Source of the DNA: Variovorax sp. PAMC28562
GTDB lineage: Bacteria; Pseudomonadota; Gammaproteobacteria; Burkholderiales; Burkholderiaceae_C
Reading direction: 5' to 3'
DNA length: 64,000 bases
Assembly: GCF_014303735.1 (NCBI RefSeq)
Contig: NZ_CP060296.1
Span: 3,989,501 to 4,053,500 of the forward strand
The translations under genes and the position numbers were made by a program. Of the stretch, positions 53,601 through 61,738 are shown one piece after another (the first letter of the stretch is position 1; each line of letters starts with the position of its first letter). A model generated the notes under the pieces. The model saw only the letters and a list, made by a program, of their open reading frames with translations. It was not told the DNA's origin and made no database searches.

Positions 53601-55232
53601 CGCAATACGCAGGCTCGACGGCAGGGTGTCGGTAAAGCTTGCCGTCGTGGCCGCTCCGTTGGCGGGATTCGTCAACGTGAACGTCAGGGTGGTGCTGCCG
53701 CCCGGAACGATCGAAGGTGCTGCGAAGGCCTTGGTCAGGGTGCGTTGTGCATTGACGAAAGTACAGCTGATGTCCGCCCCGTTTCGCATGGCGGTTGCCG
53801 GGATGCTAAGGCTGGTGACGTCCGCCACCCCGCTTTGCGCGACCGGATTGGAGTTGCCGGTGATCGCCGTATTGGTGTCGTTGCAAACGATGCCGGTCAC
53901 GAAAAAGCTGGCGGGAATGGTCGACTCGGCCACGCTCTGGCTGGTATTCAAGGTGCCCATGCGCTGCGCACCGATCACGGTCGCGGCATCGACGACGCTG
54001 ATGGCCGTGGTGCCGGCCGCAATCCCGGCCGTGGTCGTGAGGCCAGCGTGGGTGAAATTGAAGGCATTGGTGCCCGTGCTGCCGGCCGTCGTTGTCTTGA
54101 CCATCTTGACCAGTGGCGCATTCCATTGCACCACCACGCGACCGTTGCCCCCCTGAGCGCCAGACCCATTGCCTACCGCCGTGGGCTGCGCTGCGGCGCC
54201 ACCGTAATAGGTGTCGCCGCTATTGGGGGCCCCGCCGCTACTCGGCGCTTGCACCCAAGGGGCGGTGGCAAAAGAACCGGAACCGCCGAGGATGTAGGCC
54301 GACAGGAAGCTCGAGCCCCCGCCGCCCGCCGTGTCGTCGCACCGGTTGGTGGCAGAGCCGCCACCGCCGCCGTAATAGCCAGCGCCGCCACCCGAACTGT
54401 CGCCCCCGCCGCCCATGCCTGCCGCTGACGAGGAGCCAAGCCCGCCGTACCATTTGCTGCCGTTGGTGGAATTGCTGCCGGCAAGAACCGCCGTGCCGAT
54501 GCCCTTGGACCCGCCCCCAGACTGGGTGCCGCCCCCTGCAGGGGTGTAAACGGTGGCGATGCACGTCGCACCGCCTCCGGGATTCATGCCACTGGTGCCG
54601 CCAGTCCACCCTGTCAGGCCTCCGCCGGAGCCCGGACTGTCACCCCACGATGAGGCATCCGCACCGCCGCCGCCGCCCGCCACGATGATGGGATCAGCGC
54701 TGCCGTTGACGCTCCCATACAGTGCGCCGAAAGGCGATGCGCCGTAGAAAATACCGGACAAACCGCCGCCCTGCGAGTGAAAAAACACGGCACCCGTAGT
54801 GGGATTGCGCGTGCCACCGCCCCCATAGGGCGTGGTCAATGCTGCCCCATTGGGAAAGTATCGGCCCCCATCGCCCACCACGACGTACAGGGTCGTGCCA
54901 TTGGCAACAAAGCCGCCTTTGGCAAAGGCGCCAGCGCCACCGTAACCTCCGTAGCCGCTGTTTCCAAACTCACTGACGTTGACCCAATAGCCCGTCGCTC
55001 CCGCCGCGCCCCAGACGCGGGACTCGACGTAATTCCCCGCCGGGACGGCGAGGGTCTGGTCACCGCCGGAATTGGTCACCACCCTGCAGTTGTTGTAGGC
55101 AGCGCCCGCCCCCGGTTGCCCTGCCGGCACCGTGCCGCTCGGCGTGCAGGACGTGACCGCCGCCTGTGCCGGCAGCGCAAACATGGCGGAAGCCGCTACC
55201 GTCCAAGCAACCGCAACCAGCCGGCGCCGCAT
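50673..55232 (-). CDS. Giant exported repeat protein A (Gly-rich head, DUF11-type repeats)
   Basis: This secreted protein has about 1,519 residues. A Sec signal (MRRRLVAVAWTVAASAMFALPAQA) is followed by a glycine-rich head of about 300 residues full of GGGGG runs, with three or more cysteines. Four repeats follow, each beginning with V-K-x-x-K-T-T and ending Cys-Thr-Phe-x-Asn (CTFVNAQ, CTFTNTA twice, CTFINAF). Ig-like DUF11-type domains (DMSVTKSDGVSSVMSGAS...) are interleaved between them. An SdrD-B-like segment (VTGRVFTDNGVGSG) comes next, then the shared 390-residue C-terminal module ending VLFQVKVN. A GTG at 55262 is an alternative start. It is the third gene of the locus, 114 bases after its paralogue. 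No sortase motif, PEP-CTERM anchor or type I secretion signal was seen. Confidence 0.88.
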   Translation of the reverse strand: MRRRLVAVAWTVAASAMFALPAQAAVTSCTPSGTVPAGQPGAGAAYNNCRVVTNSGGDQTLAVPAGNYVESRVWGAAGATGYWVNVSEFGNSGYGGYGGAGAFAKGGFVANGTTLYVVVGDGGRYFPNGAALTTPYGGGGTRNPTTGAVFFHSQGGGLSGIFYGASPFGALYGSVNGSADPIIVAGGGGGADASSWGDSPGSGGGLTGWTGGTSGMNPGGGATCIATVYTPAGGGTQSGGGSKGIGTAVLAGSNSTNGSKWYGGLGSSSAAGMGGGGDSSGGGAGYYGGGGGSATNRCDDTAGGGGSSFLSAYILGGSGSFATAPWVQAPSSGGAPNSGDTYYGGAAAQPTAVGNGSGAQGGNGRVVVQWNAPLVKMVKTTTAGSTGTNAFNFTHAGLTTTAGIAAGTTAISVVDAATVIGAQRMGTLNTSQSVAESTIPASFFVTGIVCNDTNTAITGNSNPVAQSGVADVTSLSIPATAMRNGADISCTFVNAQRTLTKAFAAPSIVPGGSTTLTFTLTNPANGAATTASFTDTLPSSLRIAAVPAIGGTCTNASTATAAAAGGTAITVTNAAVPAGTSSCTVTVAVTNLAGATNASCTTNPAAFTNTTTNVTGLSANFFNGVTAQCLMVAPAPTVKLAKTTTNGAGSNSFGYTLTGLGSTSDTVAVTGAATVASGTTQVGSVGTAVTMQESSVPTGWPTNPTGVSCLDANTAASGNVTTNLATLSGNTASLPATAMRGSAVITCTFTNTARPDMSVTKSDGVSSVMSGASTAYVVTVTNSGAVASTVALVDPVATGLNKTTVACGAVPGVCTTPPSVAALQAGFTTPSIPAGGSYQLTVNATVTAAVGASVSNVATATVATSTGSSCAAAGGTFNAGTGACSATDTDVVAAAPTVTLAKNSVGGTGSFAFTLVGVSNTSDSITTVTSGATVTSAANHTGTVGAAASATETAVAGYTTSSSCVDGNSAVTGNTVAISSTNTTATIPAANMRAGASYTCTFTNTASPSPRVQIVKTTVSGTGSNVFSFALGGLSQPGDSITVVGAGTASGAATITGTAATAVSMAETPPAGWPANPVSASCVDSQTATSGNPSGPLGTLSGNVLSIPAANMVNGAVFSCTFINAFGFSVTGRVFTDNGVGSGTPNDGVMNGSEAGMAGVSVRLTNCSGTAYAQGLTSGSGSYALIVPGSVAAGAPLCVEETNPGVRVSTGASVSATALPSGFAVTVGGTSYTYARTGAPDRIAFAFNGAGHSGLNFGDVDANTFAADGVKTGLPGNTVVYAHTFTAQTGGVVSFSIASSVATPALNGWNERVLTDVGCTGTLQAGAAVLYPPAAPTTVVAGQQVCIVMQEFIPATAQSGYIDTVTVQAGFAFTNAAPALSASYQVTDVTTVSSAALDLKKEVRNVTQAGVFGINNQAKSGETLEYRITYTNNAAASISTLAINDTTPAYSSFVSALAGSTPSTLTACVKTTPANPLPAATVTCPTAQATGGTGPLDWTFTGSLAPGGTGTVLFQVKVN
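50676..51845 (-). repeat. Copy 1 of the 1.17-kb C-terminal module shared by the two giant genes
   Basis: This segment encodes 390 residues that align without gaps to 55350-56519. Hand counting gives about 302 of 390 identical residues (77%). The last 290 residues are about 84% identical. Long stretches of the DNA are nearly identical too, for example around 51170 and 55850. Confidence 0.9.
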
Positions 55233-55346
55233 TGCCGCGGCGACATGCGGGCTACGCGACACGCGACTGGTTAACGACCTGAAGCCGGTAACCAGCTTCC
55301 TTGGATTTGGAGTGCGTTCGCATCCGGCGCTCTACCTTGGTCAAGA

Positions 55347-58300
55347 TCAGTTGACCTTCACCTGGAACAGCACCGCACCGGTACCGCCCGGCGCGAGCGA
55401 CCCGGTGAACTTCCAGTCGAGAGGGCCGGTGCCACCCACGGCCTGCGCCGTGGGGCATGCGACGGTCGCTGCCGGCAGCGGGTTGGCAGGTGTGTTCTTT
55501 GCGCAGGCCGTCAGCGTGGCCGGCGTGCTCTCCAGCAGGGCGCTCACGAAGGTCGAGTAGGCGGGCGTCGTGTCGTTGATCGCCAGGGTGCTGATCGGTG
55601 CAGCGGCGTTGTTGGTATAGGAGATGCGGTACTCCAGCGTCTCCCCCGACTTGGCCTGGTTGTTGACGCCGAACACACCGCCTTGGGTGACGTTGCGCAC
55701 TTCCTTTTTCAAGTCCAGTGCACTGCTTCCGACCGTGGTCACGTCGGTTACCTGGTAGCTGGCAGAAAGCGTGGGTGCTGCATTGGTGAAGTTGAAATCA
55801 GCTTCCAATTTGACCGTATTGACGTAGCCGTTTTGCGCCGTCGCCGGGATGAACTCCTGCATCACGATGCAGACTTGCTGGCCTGCCACCACTGTCGTCG
55901 GCGCCGCGGGCGGATACAGCACCGCAGCGCCTGCCTGAAGCGTGCCGGTGCAACCGACATCGGCAAAGACCTTCTCGTTCCAGCCGGCGAGGGTCGGCGC
56001 TGCGACTGCGGATGCAATGGTGAAGCTCACCGAGCCGCCCGTCTGCGCGGTGAAGGTGTGGGAGTAGCTGACGGTGTTGCCGGGCTGACCGCTCTTAGCG
56101 CCATCGGCGGCAAAATTGTTGGGGTCGACATCGCCGAAGTTCAACCCGGCATGGCCGGTGCCGTTCCACGCGAAGGCGATGCGGTCAGGCGTGCCGGTGC
56201 GGGTGTAGGTGTAGCTGGTTCCGCTCGTGGTCACGGCCGCACCGGACGGTAGCGCCGTGCTGCCGTAAGAGGCGCCGGTCGAGACCCGCGTGGCCGGGTT
56301 GGTTTCCTCCACGCACAGTGGGCTGCCCACTGGCAGGGACGAGTTGACCCCTATCTTGAAGCCGCCGGTTCCATCGGTGATGGTCGTGCCGTAGATGATC
56401 GCCGCGCAGTTGGTCAGCTTGATGCCGACGCGTGCCACGCCGACCTCCGCGCCGTTGATAAGCCCGTCGTTAGCTGTGCCTCCGCCCGCGCCGTTGTCGG
56501 TGAAAACTCGCCCCGACACATCCAAGTTAGTCCCCGGCGTGGTCACGGTACAGGCGCTGCAGGTACCTACCGAGGTCGTCACGGTATTGACGATCGTCGT
56601 GGTGCCCACCGGCAGCGGGTTGAGAACCGTCACGGTGAAGGGCGTCGTGACACTGCCAGGGGCTGTGGTGATGCTCAAGGTGCAAACGATGCCGGCGGCC
56701 GAGCCGGTGGCGCATGACCACCCTTCGCCCGACCCGGTGTAGTTGGTATGGTCCGGTACGGTCTCGCTCAACACGGTTGTACTGCTGCTGCCGCCCGTAT
56801 TGCGGACAACGATGTTGTAGAGGAAGACATCTCCGCCCGCCACCGTGGCGGTGCCGGTCGTCACCGTGCCGTTGACCTTGACGAGCGCCTTGGACGTATC
56901 GAGAACCGCCACGGTCGGGTTGCTCACGCTGCAACTGCTGCAGGTGCCGGTGGAGGCAGTGACGCTGTTGGCGATGCTCGCCGTGCCCACCGGGAGCGGA
57001 TTGAACACGGTGACGCGGTAGCCCAGCAACGTGGTGGCACCTGCTGCCACGGTCACTGTCTGGGTGCACGCCGTGCCGCTTGCCGCGCCATTGGCACAGG
57101 ACCAGCCCACGCTCGGGGCCGCGGTGCTGAAGACGGTGTTGGCCGGAACGGTGTCGGTCAGAGTAGTCGGGCCTGACGAGCCGCCGGTGTTGGTCACGCT
57201 GATCTGATAGTCCAGGATGTCGCCCGCCTTCACAGAGGCACCCGGCGTGGCCGCAACGCCGTTAATGCCCTGCAGCACTTTAGTGGTGTTGAGAATCGCA
57301 GGAGGGGCGGCCACGGGGGTGTTGGTGTAAGTGCAGGTAATCGACGGCTCCACCGACGACACCGTGAAGTTCACTGGCGGCGTGGCATTGGTCACCGGCG
57401 ATGTCGTGTTATTGCAACTCACCGTCGTCGTGTAGTTGGCCTGGCTGCCGGTGGTGAAGTTCTCCGCCAGCAGTCTGATGGTGTTCCCCTGGGTGACAAA
57501 GACCGATGCGCCAGTGGTCGGCGTGCTTCCACCCAGGGCGTCCGCAGTGAGCGTGGGATTGGACGGGCTGCCTGAGAAAGTGCCGCCGGTGGTGGTCGCC
57601 GTAATGGCGTCGTTGGGGGTGATGTTGCCGGCAAATACCTTCCTCAACCGCAGCCTGAAGATATTGAGAGGCTTGGGGGTGTTTGTGTACGTACAAACAA
57701 TCGGCTTGCCGGTGTCGACCGCGCCTATCGCCAAGGTGTTGCCCGCCTGGCCATCGGTACCACTCAAGGTACCCGCCGTACAAGCCAGCGACGTGGTGTA
57801 GTTGGCGGCACTGGTCGACGGGGTGAAAGTCTCGGCCGGTAAGTTGATGGTGTTGCCCACCGCCACCGTGGCAGGTAGGCCGGTCGTCGTGGTCGGCGTA
57901 GTGGCGGCAGTCGCGGTCGACGACAGCGTTGGGTTGGTGCTGCCGCCGGTGGTGGTCACCGTGATCTGGTCGCCCGCAGTCGAGTTGGCTGCCCATGTCT
58001 TGTTCAATTGGAGCGTGGTCGGGGCCGTGTTGGTGATGTCACAGCGGATGAACTCACTGTTGCCCGAGACGAAGCCGCTGGGCACCGTCAGCGTCCAGCT
58101 GCCCGCTGCGCCGGCCGTCGTGGCGTACGCCAGATTGTTGCCGTCCTTGCAGCTGATGGTGGGGGTGTAGTTGGACAGCGAGGTTCCTGAGCCCGCCGTC
58201 TCGCTCAATGTCACTGTCTGACCGGCGTTGACCACCACAAAGGGAGTGCCGCCCCCGCCACTGGCGTAGGTGGCAGGCGCTGTCACGTCGGCATTGCCTG

Positions 58301-61300
58301 GCTGGCTGTTGACGCCGCTGATGCGCAAGGTGAAGTTGCCCGAATCGCGCGCCACACCAACGAATATCTTGTTCAGTGTGATTTGCGGCTGCTCGTTGGT
58401 GAAGACGCACTGGATGTTGGCGCCCAGCACCATGTTGGCGGCCGGGACGGTGTAGGTGGCGGTGGCGGTGTTGGAAACGATCGGAATCGTCGCCGGGTTG
58501 CCCGAGTTGGCTGCGTTCAGATCGGTACACACCGCCGATGCCGGCGCGCTGGGCCAGTTGGCGGTAGTCGCCTCGGTGATGGTCACCGCCGTACCCACGG
58601 TGCCGCGATGCTCCTGCGCCGCATATTGAGTGACCACCGAGTTGTTCGGGGTGAACGAGAGCGCCGCGCTGCCATTGGTGGCGCCGCTCACGGTGAAGTT
58701 GAAGGTCGGTGACTGTGAACCAGGACGCGCCGCCTTGGCCAACACCACCACCGGCAGTGCGGCATTCGTCAGTGTGCAGGTCAGCGTGCCAGTGGCACTG
58801 CTGGCAGGCACGGTCACGGTGCCGCCCTGGGCGATGTTGTTGACGGTGGTCGTGCCGTCGGTGCAGGAGTAGACAGGCGCGCCGGCGCCAGTACCAAAGC
58901 GTGCTGCGCCCGCTCCCAGGGTTTCGACGGGAAGCGTGAGCGTGGCGCCCACCGCCGCGGTACCCGGCGTGCTGCTGGTGCTGTTGTTGCTCGGCGGCGT
59001 TGCGCCCGACGTCGAATTCACCACGCCGGTCGCCGTGATCATTCCCGCGCTGAGGGCCGGAATGGTGGCTGTGCTGGTGGTGCCGTTGTTGTCGGTACCG
59101 TTGCGCCAGGTCTTTTGTAAAATTATGGAAGCCGGCTTGAGCGTGTTGGTGTAGGTGCAAACGATCGCTTTGCCGTCGTCAGCTGCGCCTATCACCAGCG
59201 AGTTGCTGTTCTGGCCATTCGCCGGAACATTGGTGCCGTTCAAGAAATTGGCCGTGGCACCGCCATCGGCCGTACAGACCAGAACGGTGGTGTATTTGGC
59301 GGCACTGCCCGCCGAGACGAAGGTCTCTGCCGGGAAGATCAGACTGTTGTTAACGCTCACAGTAACGGCTGCGCCGCTGGTACCCGCTGTGCCACCTGCC
59401 CTGCTGAACGCCGGGGCATTGCCGGGCGTGCCGCCGGTGGTGGCGGCAATGTTGGCCGTGTCGCTGGCCAGGCTGCCTGTGCCCCAGGACTTGGCGGTTT
59501 GCAATGTGGCCGTCTTCACCGTGTTGGTGTAGGTGCAAGTGATCATTGCTGCAGCGCCAACAGCCGGGTTCTGCGGTGCCGCGACTACGTTGGAGTAGGT
59601 CCCGCCTGCGATCGGGCCGCCCGGGTAGGTCCACCCGCTTGGGGGAAAGGACGCATTGTTCCCGTCGATGCAAGTCAGGTTTGGTTTGTAGTAGGCAAGC
59701 GTCGTCGTGTTGCCGGCGGTTTCAGCCACCGTCACGGTAGACCAGGCAATCCCTGAGTCCGTCGCATCGATCATTACCCAACCGGTAGTGCCCCCATTGC
59801 CCTGGTTATTTTGTGGGTTGGTACCGCCGCCGGGAAATGCTGTGGTGGCATTGGCCCCGACGAACGAAAGGTTGAACAATCCGCTGTCCCCCGGGGGCGG
59901 GGTACCGACGACGGAGTCATTCAATCGAATAATGGGATTGATGAAGGTCGTGACTGAAGAAGTGTTATTTGCCGTGTTGGTGTCCGTGCCGCCCGTGGGA
60001 GTCGTGGTGACCGTAGCGGTGTTGACAACCCCTGTAGACGGGCTGGTAAGCGTATTGGCTGTAACGGAGTAAACGATCGTACAGGTGCCACCGGCCGGCA
60101 ACGTCACTCCACTGCCACTCAACGTGTTGCCGCCGAACGTCGGCACCGGGCACGTGACTCCAGCCGAAGGCGTCGCACTCACCACTGCTGGCGAGACGAA
60201 GTTCGAAGGTACCGCATCGCTGTATGTGACGTTGCTGGCGGTGGGCCTGCCAGCAGCGTTGGCAATCACCAACTGGTATTGAACCGTGCCCGAAACGGGC
60301 GCTTTAACGTTAGTGCCCGGTCCGATGAAAGTACCCGTCGTGCCGAGCCGCTGACTTTTCACGATGGACAGGTCAGGCACTAACGAGTTGGTGAAAGTAC
60401 ACGTGATGTCGGCACCGCCTCGCATGGCTGTGACGGGCACCGTAGCCGCGTTTCCTGACAAAGTGCCAAGGTTCCCCCCACCGTTGCCCGTGCTCGCACC
60501 GTTGGCGTCTATGCACGAGACACCAGTCGGATTTGCAGGCCAACCTGTTGGCACGCTCGACTCGGTGATGGTGACCGCAGTGATTGATCCTGCAGTCGCC
60601 GTGTGTGCCGCAGGCGCTGCCGGACTTGTGCTGGGACTGGTAAACGAAATGTTTTCGGTGGTGGGCGATACACCGGACAAGGTAAAACCAAATGCCGTAG
60701 TTCCCGAACCGTTAGTCGTTGTTTTTTTAACTCTGACGATAGGCAGCGCCGCGTTGGTGATAGTGCAGCTAGCCATCCCGGTTAGCCCAGTGATGGAAAA
60801 CGATCCGTTGCCCGAAGGATTGGCGGTAGCGGTTCCGCCTCCACCAGTACACACTGCTTGCTGGAAAGCGTAAGCCGCGGGAATACTTGTCTGCGTCACA
60901 TTCGCTGAACTGCCCACAACCCTCATGGCCTGATTGCCGACTTGGAGTGTCGTGCCATCCATTTCCACAAAAGTGTTGCCGCCCACTGCCTGAGTTTTGG
61001 ATGCATCCACCCCTACTGTGTTAACGACGTAGTCGATATTTGTGCCTCCGAGCACGAAATTACCGCCTGCGCCGCCAATCGTTTTCTCGATCAGGCAAAT
61101 GGAGGGGCCCATTTCGACAACAACGTTGTCAATTGAGACGTCGTCCACAACACCACCATTGAGCTGCACTGCGCTGAAGGACAAATTGGCCGTCGATGTA
61201 GACCCAGCTGGCAGCCGGAAAGAGTAGTTGTTAAAAACATTTCGTGGGTTGGCACCACAGCCACTGACGCAAGTCGCGCCACCGCCCATCCCTGGGGGGC

Positions 61301-61730
61301 TACTGGCACCTGAGCCACCGCCATTGTTCGTATTGATCGCCATGTACAGGACGCCGTTGTAAAGAATGTCCAACCGCGAGTTAACCGGGCCGCCACCACC
61401 GCCGTGCTGCATCGAAAACGACACCAGAGCGCCAGGCTTCGCATTGGTGACTAAGACTGTTGCGGCCTGCGTGCCCAGGTTGTCGATTGTTGTGCCGATG
61501 TTTCCAGCCGCGCCGTTGTAGCCCCAACCTGCTCCCATGGTCCATCCACCCGAACCGAGTGGGAAGTCGCCGTTGACAACAGCAGGGGTACATGCTGCGA
61601 TCGCTGACTGCGCCAACAGCACACTGCTCAACAGCCCGGCCGCTGCACGCAGTGCAGTTCTTGGGACTTGTCTTCCGATGCGATGAATCAGATCTGACAC
61701 CATGGACTTACGGTCACTTTTGCTCGTCAT
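55347..61730 (-). CDS. Giant exported repeat protein B (jelly-roll-like head, DUF11-type repeats)
   Basis: This secreted protein has about 2,127 residues. A long signal region ends LLSSVLLAQSAIA|ACTP. The head (about residues 50-210) starts CTPAVVNGDFPLGSGGWTMG and looks like a carbohydrate-binding or jelly-roll domain. Nine repeats follow, each ending Cys-x-[FYLI]-Thr-Asn (CTITNAA, CTFTNSL, CTYTNTV, CTYTNTL, CTLTNAA, CVFTNEQ, CDITNTA, CTYTNTP twice), with a DUF11 domain among them. Two further Ig-like domains each carry a CxxC (CSSC, CSAC). An SdrD-B-like segment and the shared C-terminal module complete the protein. ATG at 61730 was chosen; a TTG at 61742 overlaps the preceding stop. It is co-directional with the OmpA-type gene only eight bases upstream. 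Confidence 0.88.
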   Translation of the reverse strand: MTSKSDRKSMVSDLIHRIGRQVPRTALRAAAGLLSSVLLAQSAIAACTPAVVNGDFPLGSGGWTMGAGWGYNGAAGNIGTTIDNLGTQAATVLVTNAKPGALVSFSMQHGGGGGPVNSRLDILYNGVLYMAINTNNGGGSGASSPPGMGGGATCVSGCGANPRNVFNNYSFRLPAGSTSTANLSFSAVQLNGGVVDDVSIDNVVVEMGPSICLIEKTIGGAGGNFVLGGTNIDYVVNTVGVDASKTQAVGGNTFVEMDGTTLQVGNQAMRVVGSSANVTQTSIPAAYAFQQAVCTGGGGTATANPSGNGSFSITGLTGMASCTITNAALPIVRVKKTTTNGSGTTAFGFTLSGVSPTTENISFTSPSTSPAAPAAHTATAGSITAVTITESSVPTGWPANPTGVSCIDANGASTGNGGGNLGTLSGNAATVPVTAMRGGADITCTFTNSLVPDLSIVKSQRLGTTGTFIGPGTNVKAPVSGTVQYQLVIANAAGRPTASNVTYSDAVPSNFVSPAVVSATPSAGVTCPVPTFGGNTLSGSGVTLPAGGTCTIVYSVTANTLTSPSTGVVNTATVTTTPTGGTDTNTANNTSSVTTFINPIIRLNDSVVGTPPPGDSGLFNLSFVGANATTAFPGGGTNPQNNQGNGGTTGWVMIDATDSGIAWSTVTVAETAGNTTTLAYYKPNLTCIDGNNASFPPSGWTYPGGPIAGGTYSNVVAAPQNPAVGAAAMITCTYTNTVKTATLQTAKSWGTGSLASDTANIAATTGGTPGNAPAFSRAGGTAGTSGAAVTVSVNNSLIFPAETFVSAGSAAKYTTVLVCTADGGATANFLNGTNVPANGQNSNSLVIGAADDGKAIVCTYTNTLKPASIILQKTWRNGTDNNGTTSTATIPALSAGMITATGVVNSTSGATPPSNNSTSSTPGTAAVGATLTLPVETLGAGAARFGTGAGAPVYSCTDGTTTVNNIAQGGTVTVPASSATGTLTCTLTNAALPVVVLAKAARPGSQSPTFNFTVSGATNGSAALSFTPNNSVVTQYAAQEHRGTVGTAVTITEATTANWPSAPASAVCTDLNAANSGNPATIPIVSNTATATYTVPAANMVLGANIQCVFTNEQPQITLNKIFVGVARDSGNFTLRISGVNSQPGNADVTAPATYASGGGGTPFVVVNAGQTVTLSETAGSGTSLSNYTPTISCKDGNNLAYATTAGAAGSWTLTVPSGFVSGNSEFIRCDITNTAPTTLQLNKTWAANSTAGDQITVTTTGGSTNPTLSSTATAATTPTTTTGLPATVAVGNTINLPAETFTPSTSAANYTTSLACTAGTLSGTDGQAGNTLAIGAVDTGKPIVCTYTNTPKPLNIFRLRLRKVFAGNITPNDAITATTTGGTFSGSPSNPTLTADALGGSTPTTGASVFVTQGNTIRLLAENFTTGSQANYTTTVSCNNTTSPVTNATPPVNFTVSSVEPSITCTYTNTPVAAPPAILNTTKVLQGINGVAATPGASVKAGDILDYQISVTNTGGSSGPTTLTDTVPANTVFSTAAPSVGWSCANGAASGTACTQTVTVAAGATTLLGYRVTVFNPLPVGTASIANSVTASTGTCSSCSVSNPTVAVLDTSKALVKVNGTVTTGTATVAGGDVFLYNIVVRNTGGSSSTTVLSETVPDHTNYTGSGEGWSCATGSAAGIVCTLSITTAPGSVTTPFTVTVLNPLPVGTTTIVNTVTTSVGTCSACTVTTPGTNLDVSGRVFTDNGAGGGTANDGLINGAEVGVARVGIKLTNCAAIIYGTTITDGTGGFKIGVNSSLPVGSPLCVEETNPATRVSTGASYGSTALPSGAAVTTSGTSYTYTRTGTPDRIAFAWNGTGHAGLNFGDVDPNNFAADGAKSGQPGNTVSYSHTFTAQTGGSVSFTIASAVAAPTLAGWNEKVFADVGCTGTLQAGAAVLYPPAAPTTVVAGQQVCIVMQEFIPATAQNGYVNTVKLEADFNFTNAAPTLSASYQVTDVTTVGSSALDLKKEVRNVTQGGVFGVNNQAKSGETLEYRISYTNNAAAPISTLAINDTTPAYSTFVSALLESTPATLTACAKNTPANPLPAATVACPTAQAVGGTGPLDWKFTGSLAPGGTGAVLFQVKVN
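55350..56519 (-). repeat. Copy 2 of the 1.17-kb C-terminal module shared by the two giant genes
   Basis: This is the partner of 50676-51845. It begins at VSGRVFTDNGAGGG and ends at VLFQVKVN. Identity per 50 residues rises from about 56% at the start to about 90% at the end, so the C-terminal edge is the most constrained or the most recently homogenised part. Confidence 0.9.
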
Positions 61731-61738
61731 GTTGTTTT

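Noticed and set aside
52912..54156. Long plus-strand open frame antisense to giant protein A, with others at 51724, 52381, 57436 and 59707
   Set aside because: The translations are valine/alanine/leucine-rich shadows of the Thr/Ser/Gly-rich coding strand, with no ribosome sites or recognisable domains.
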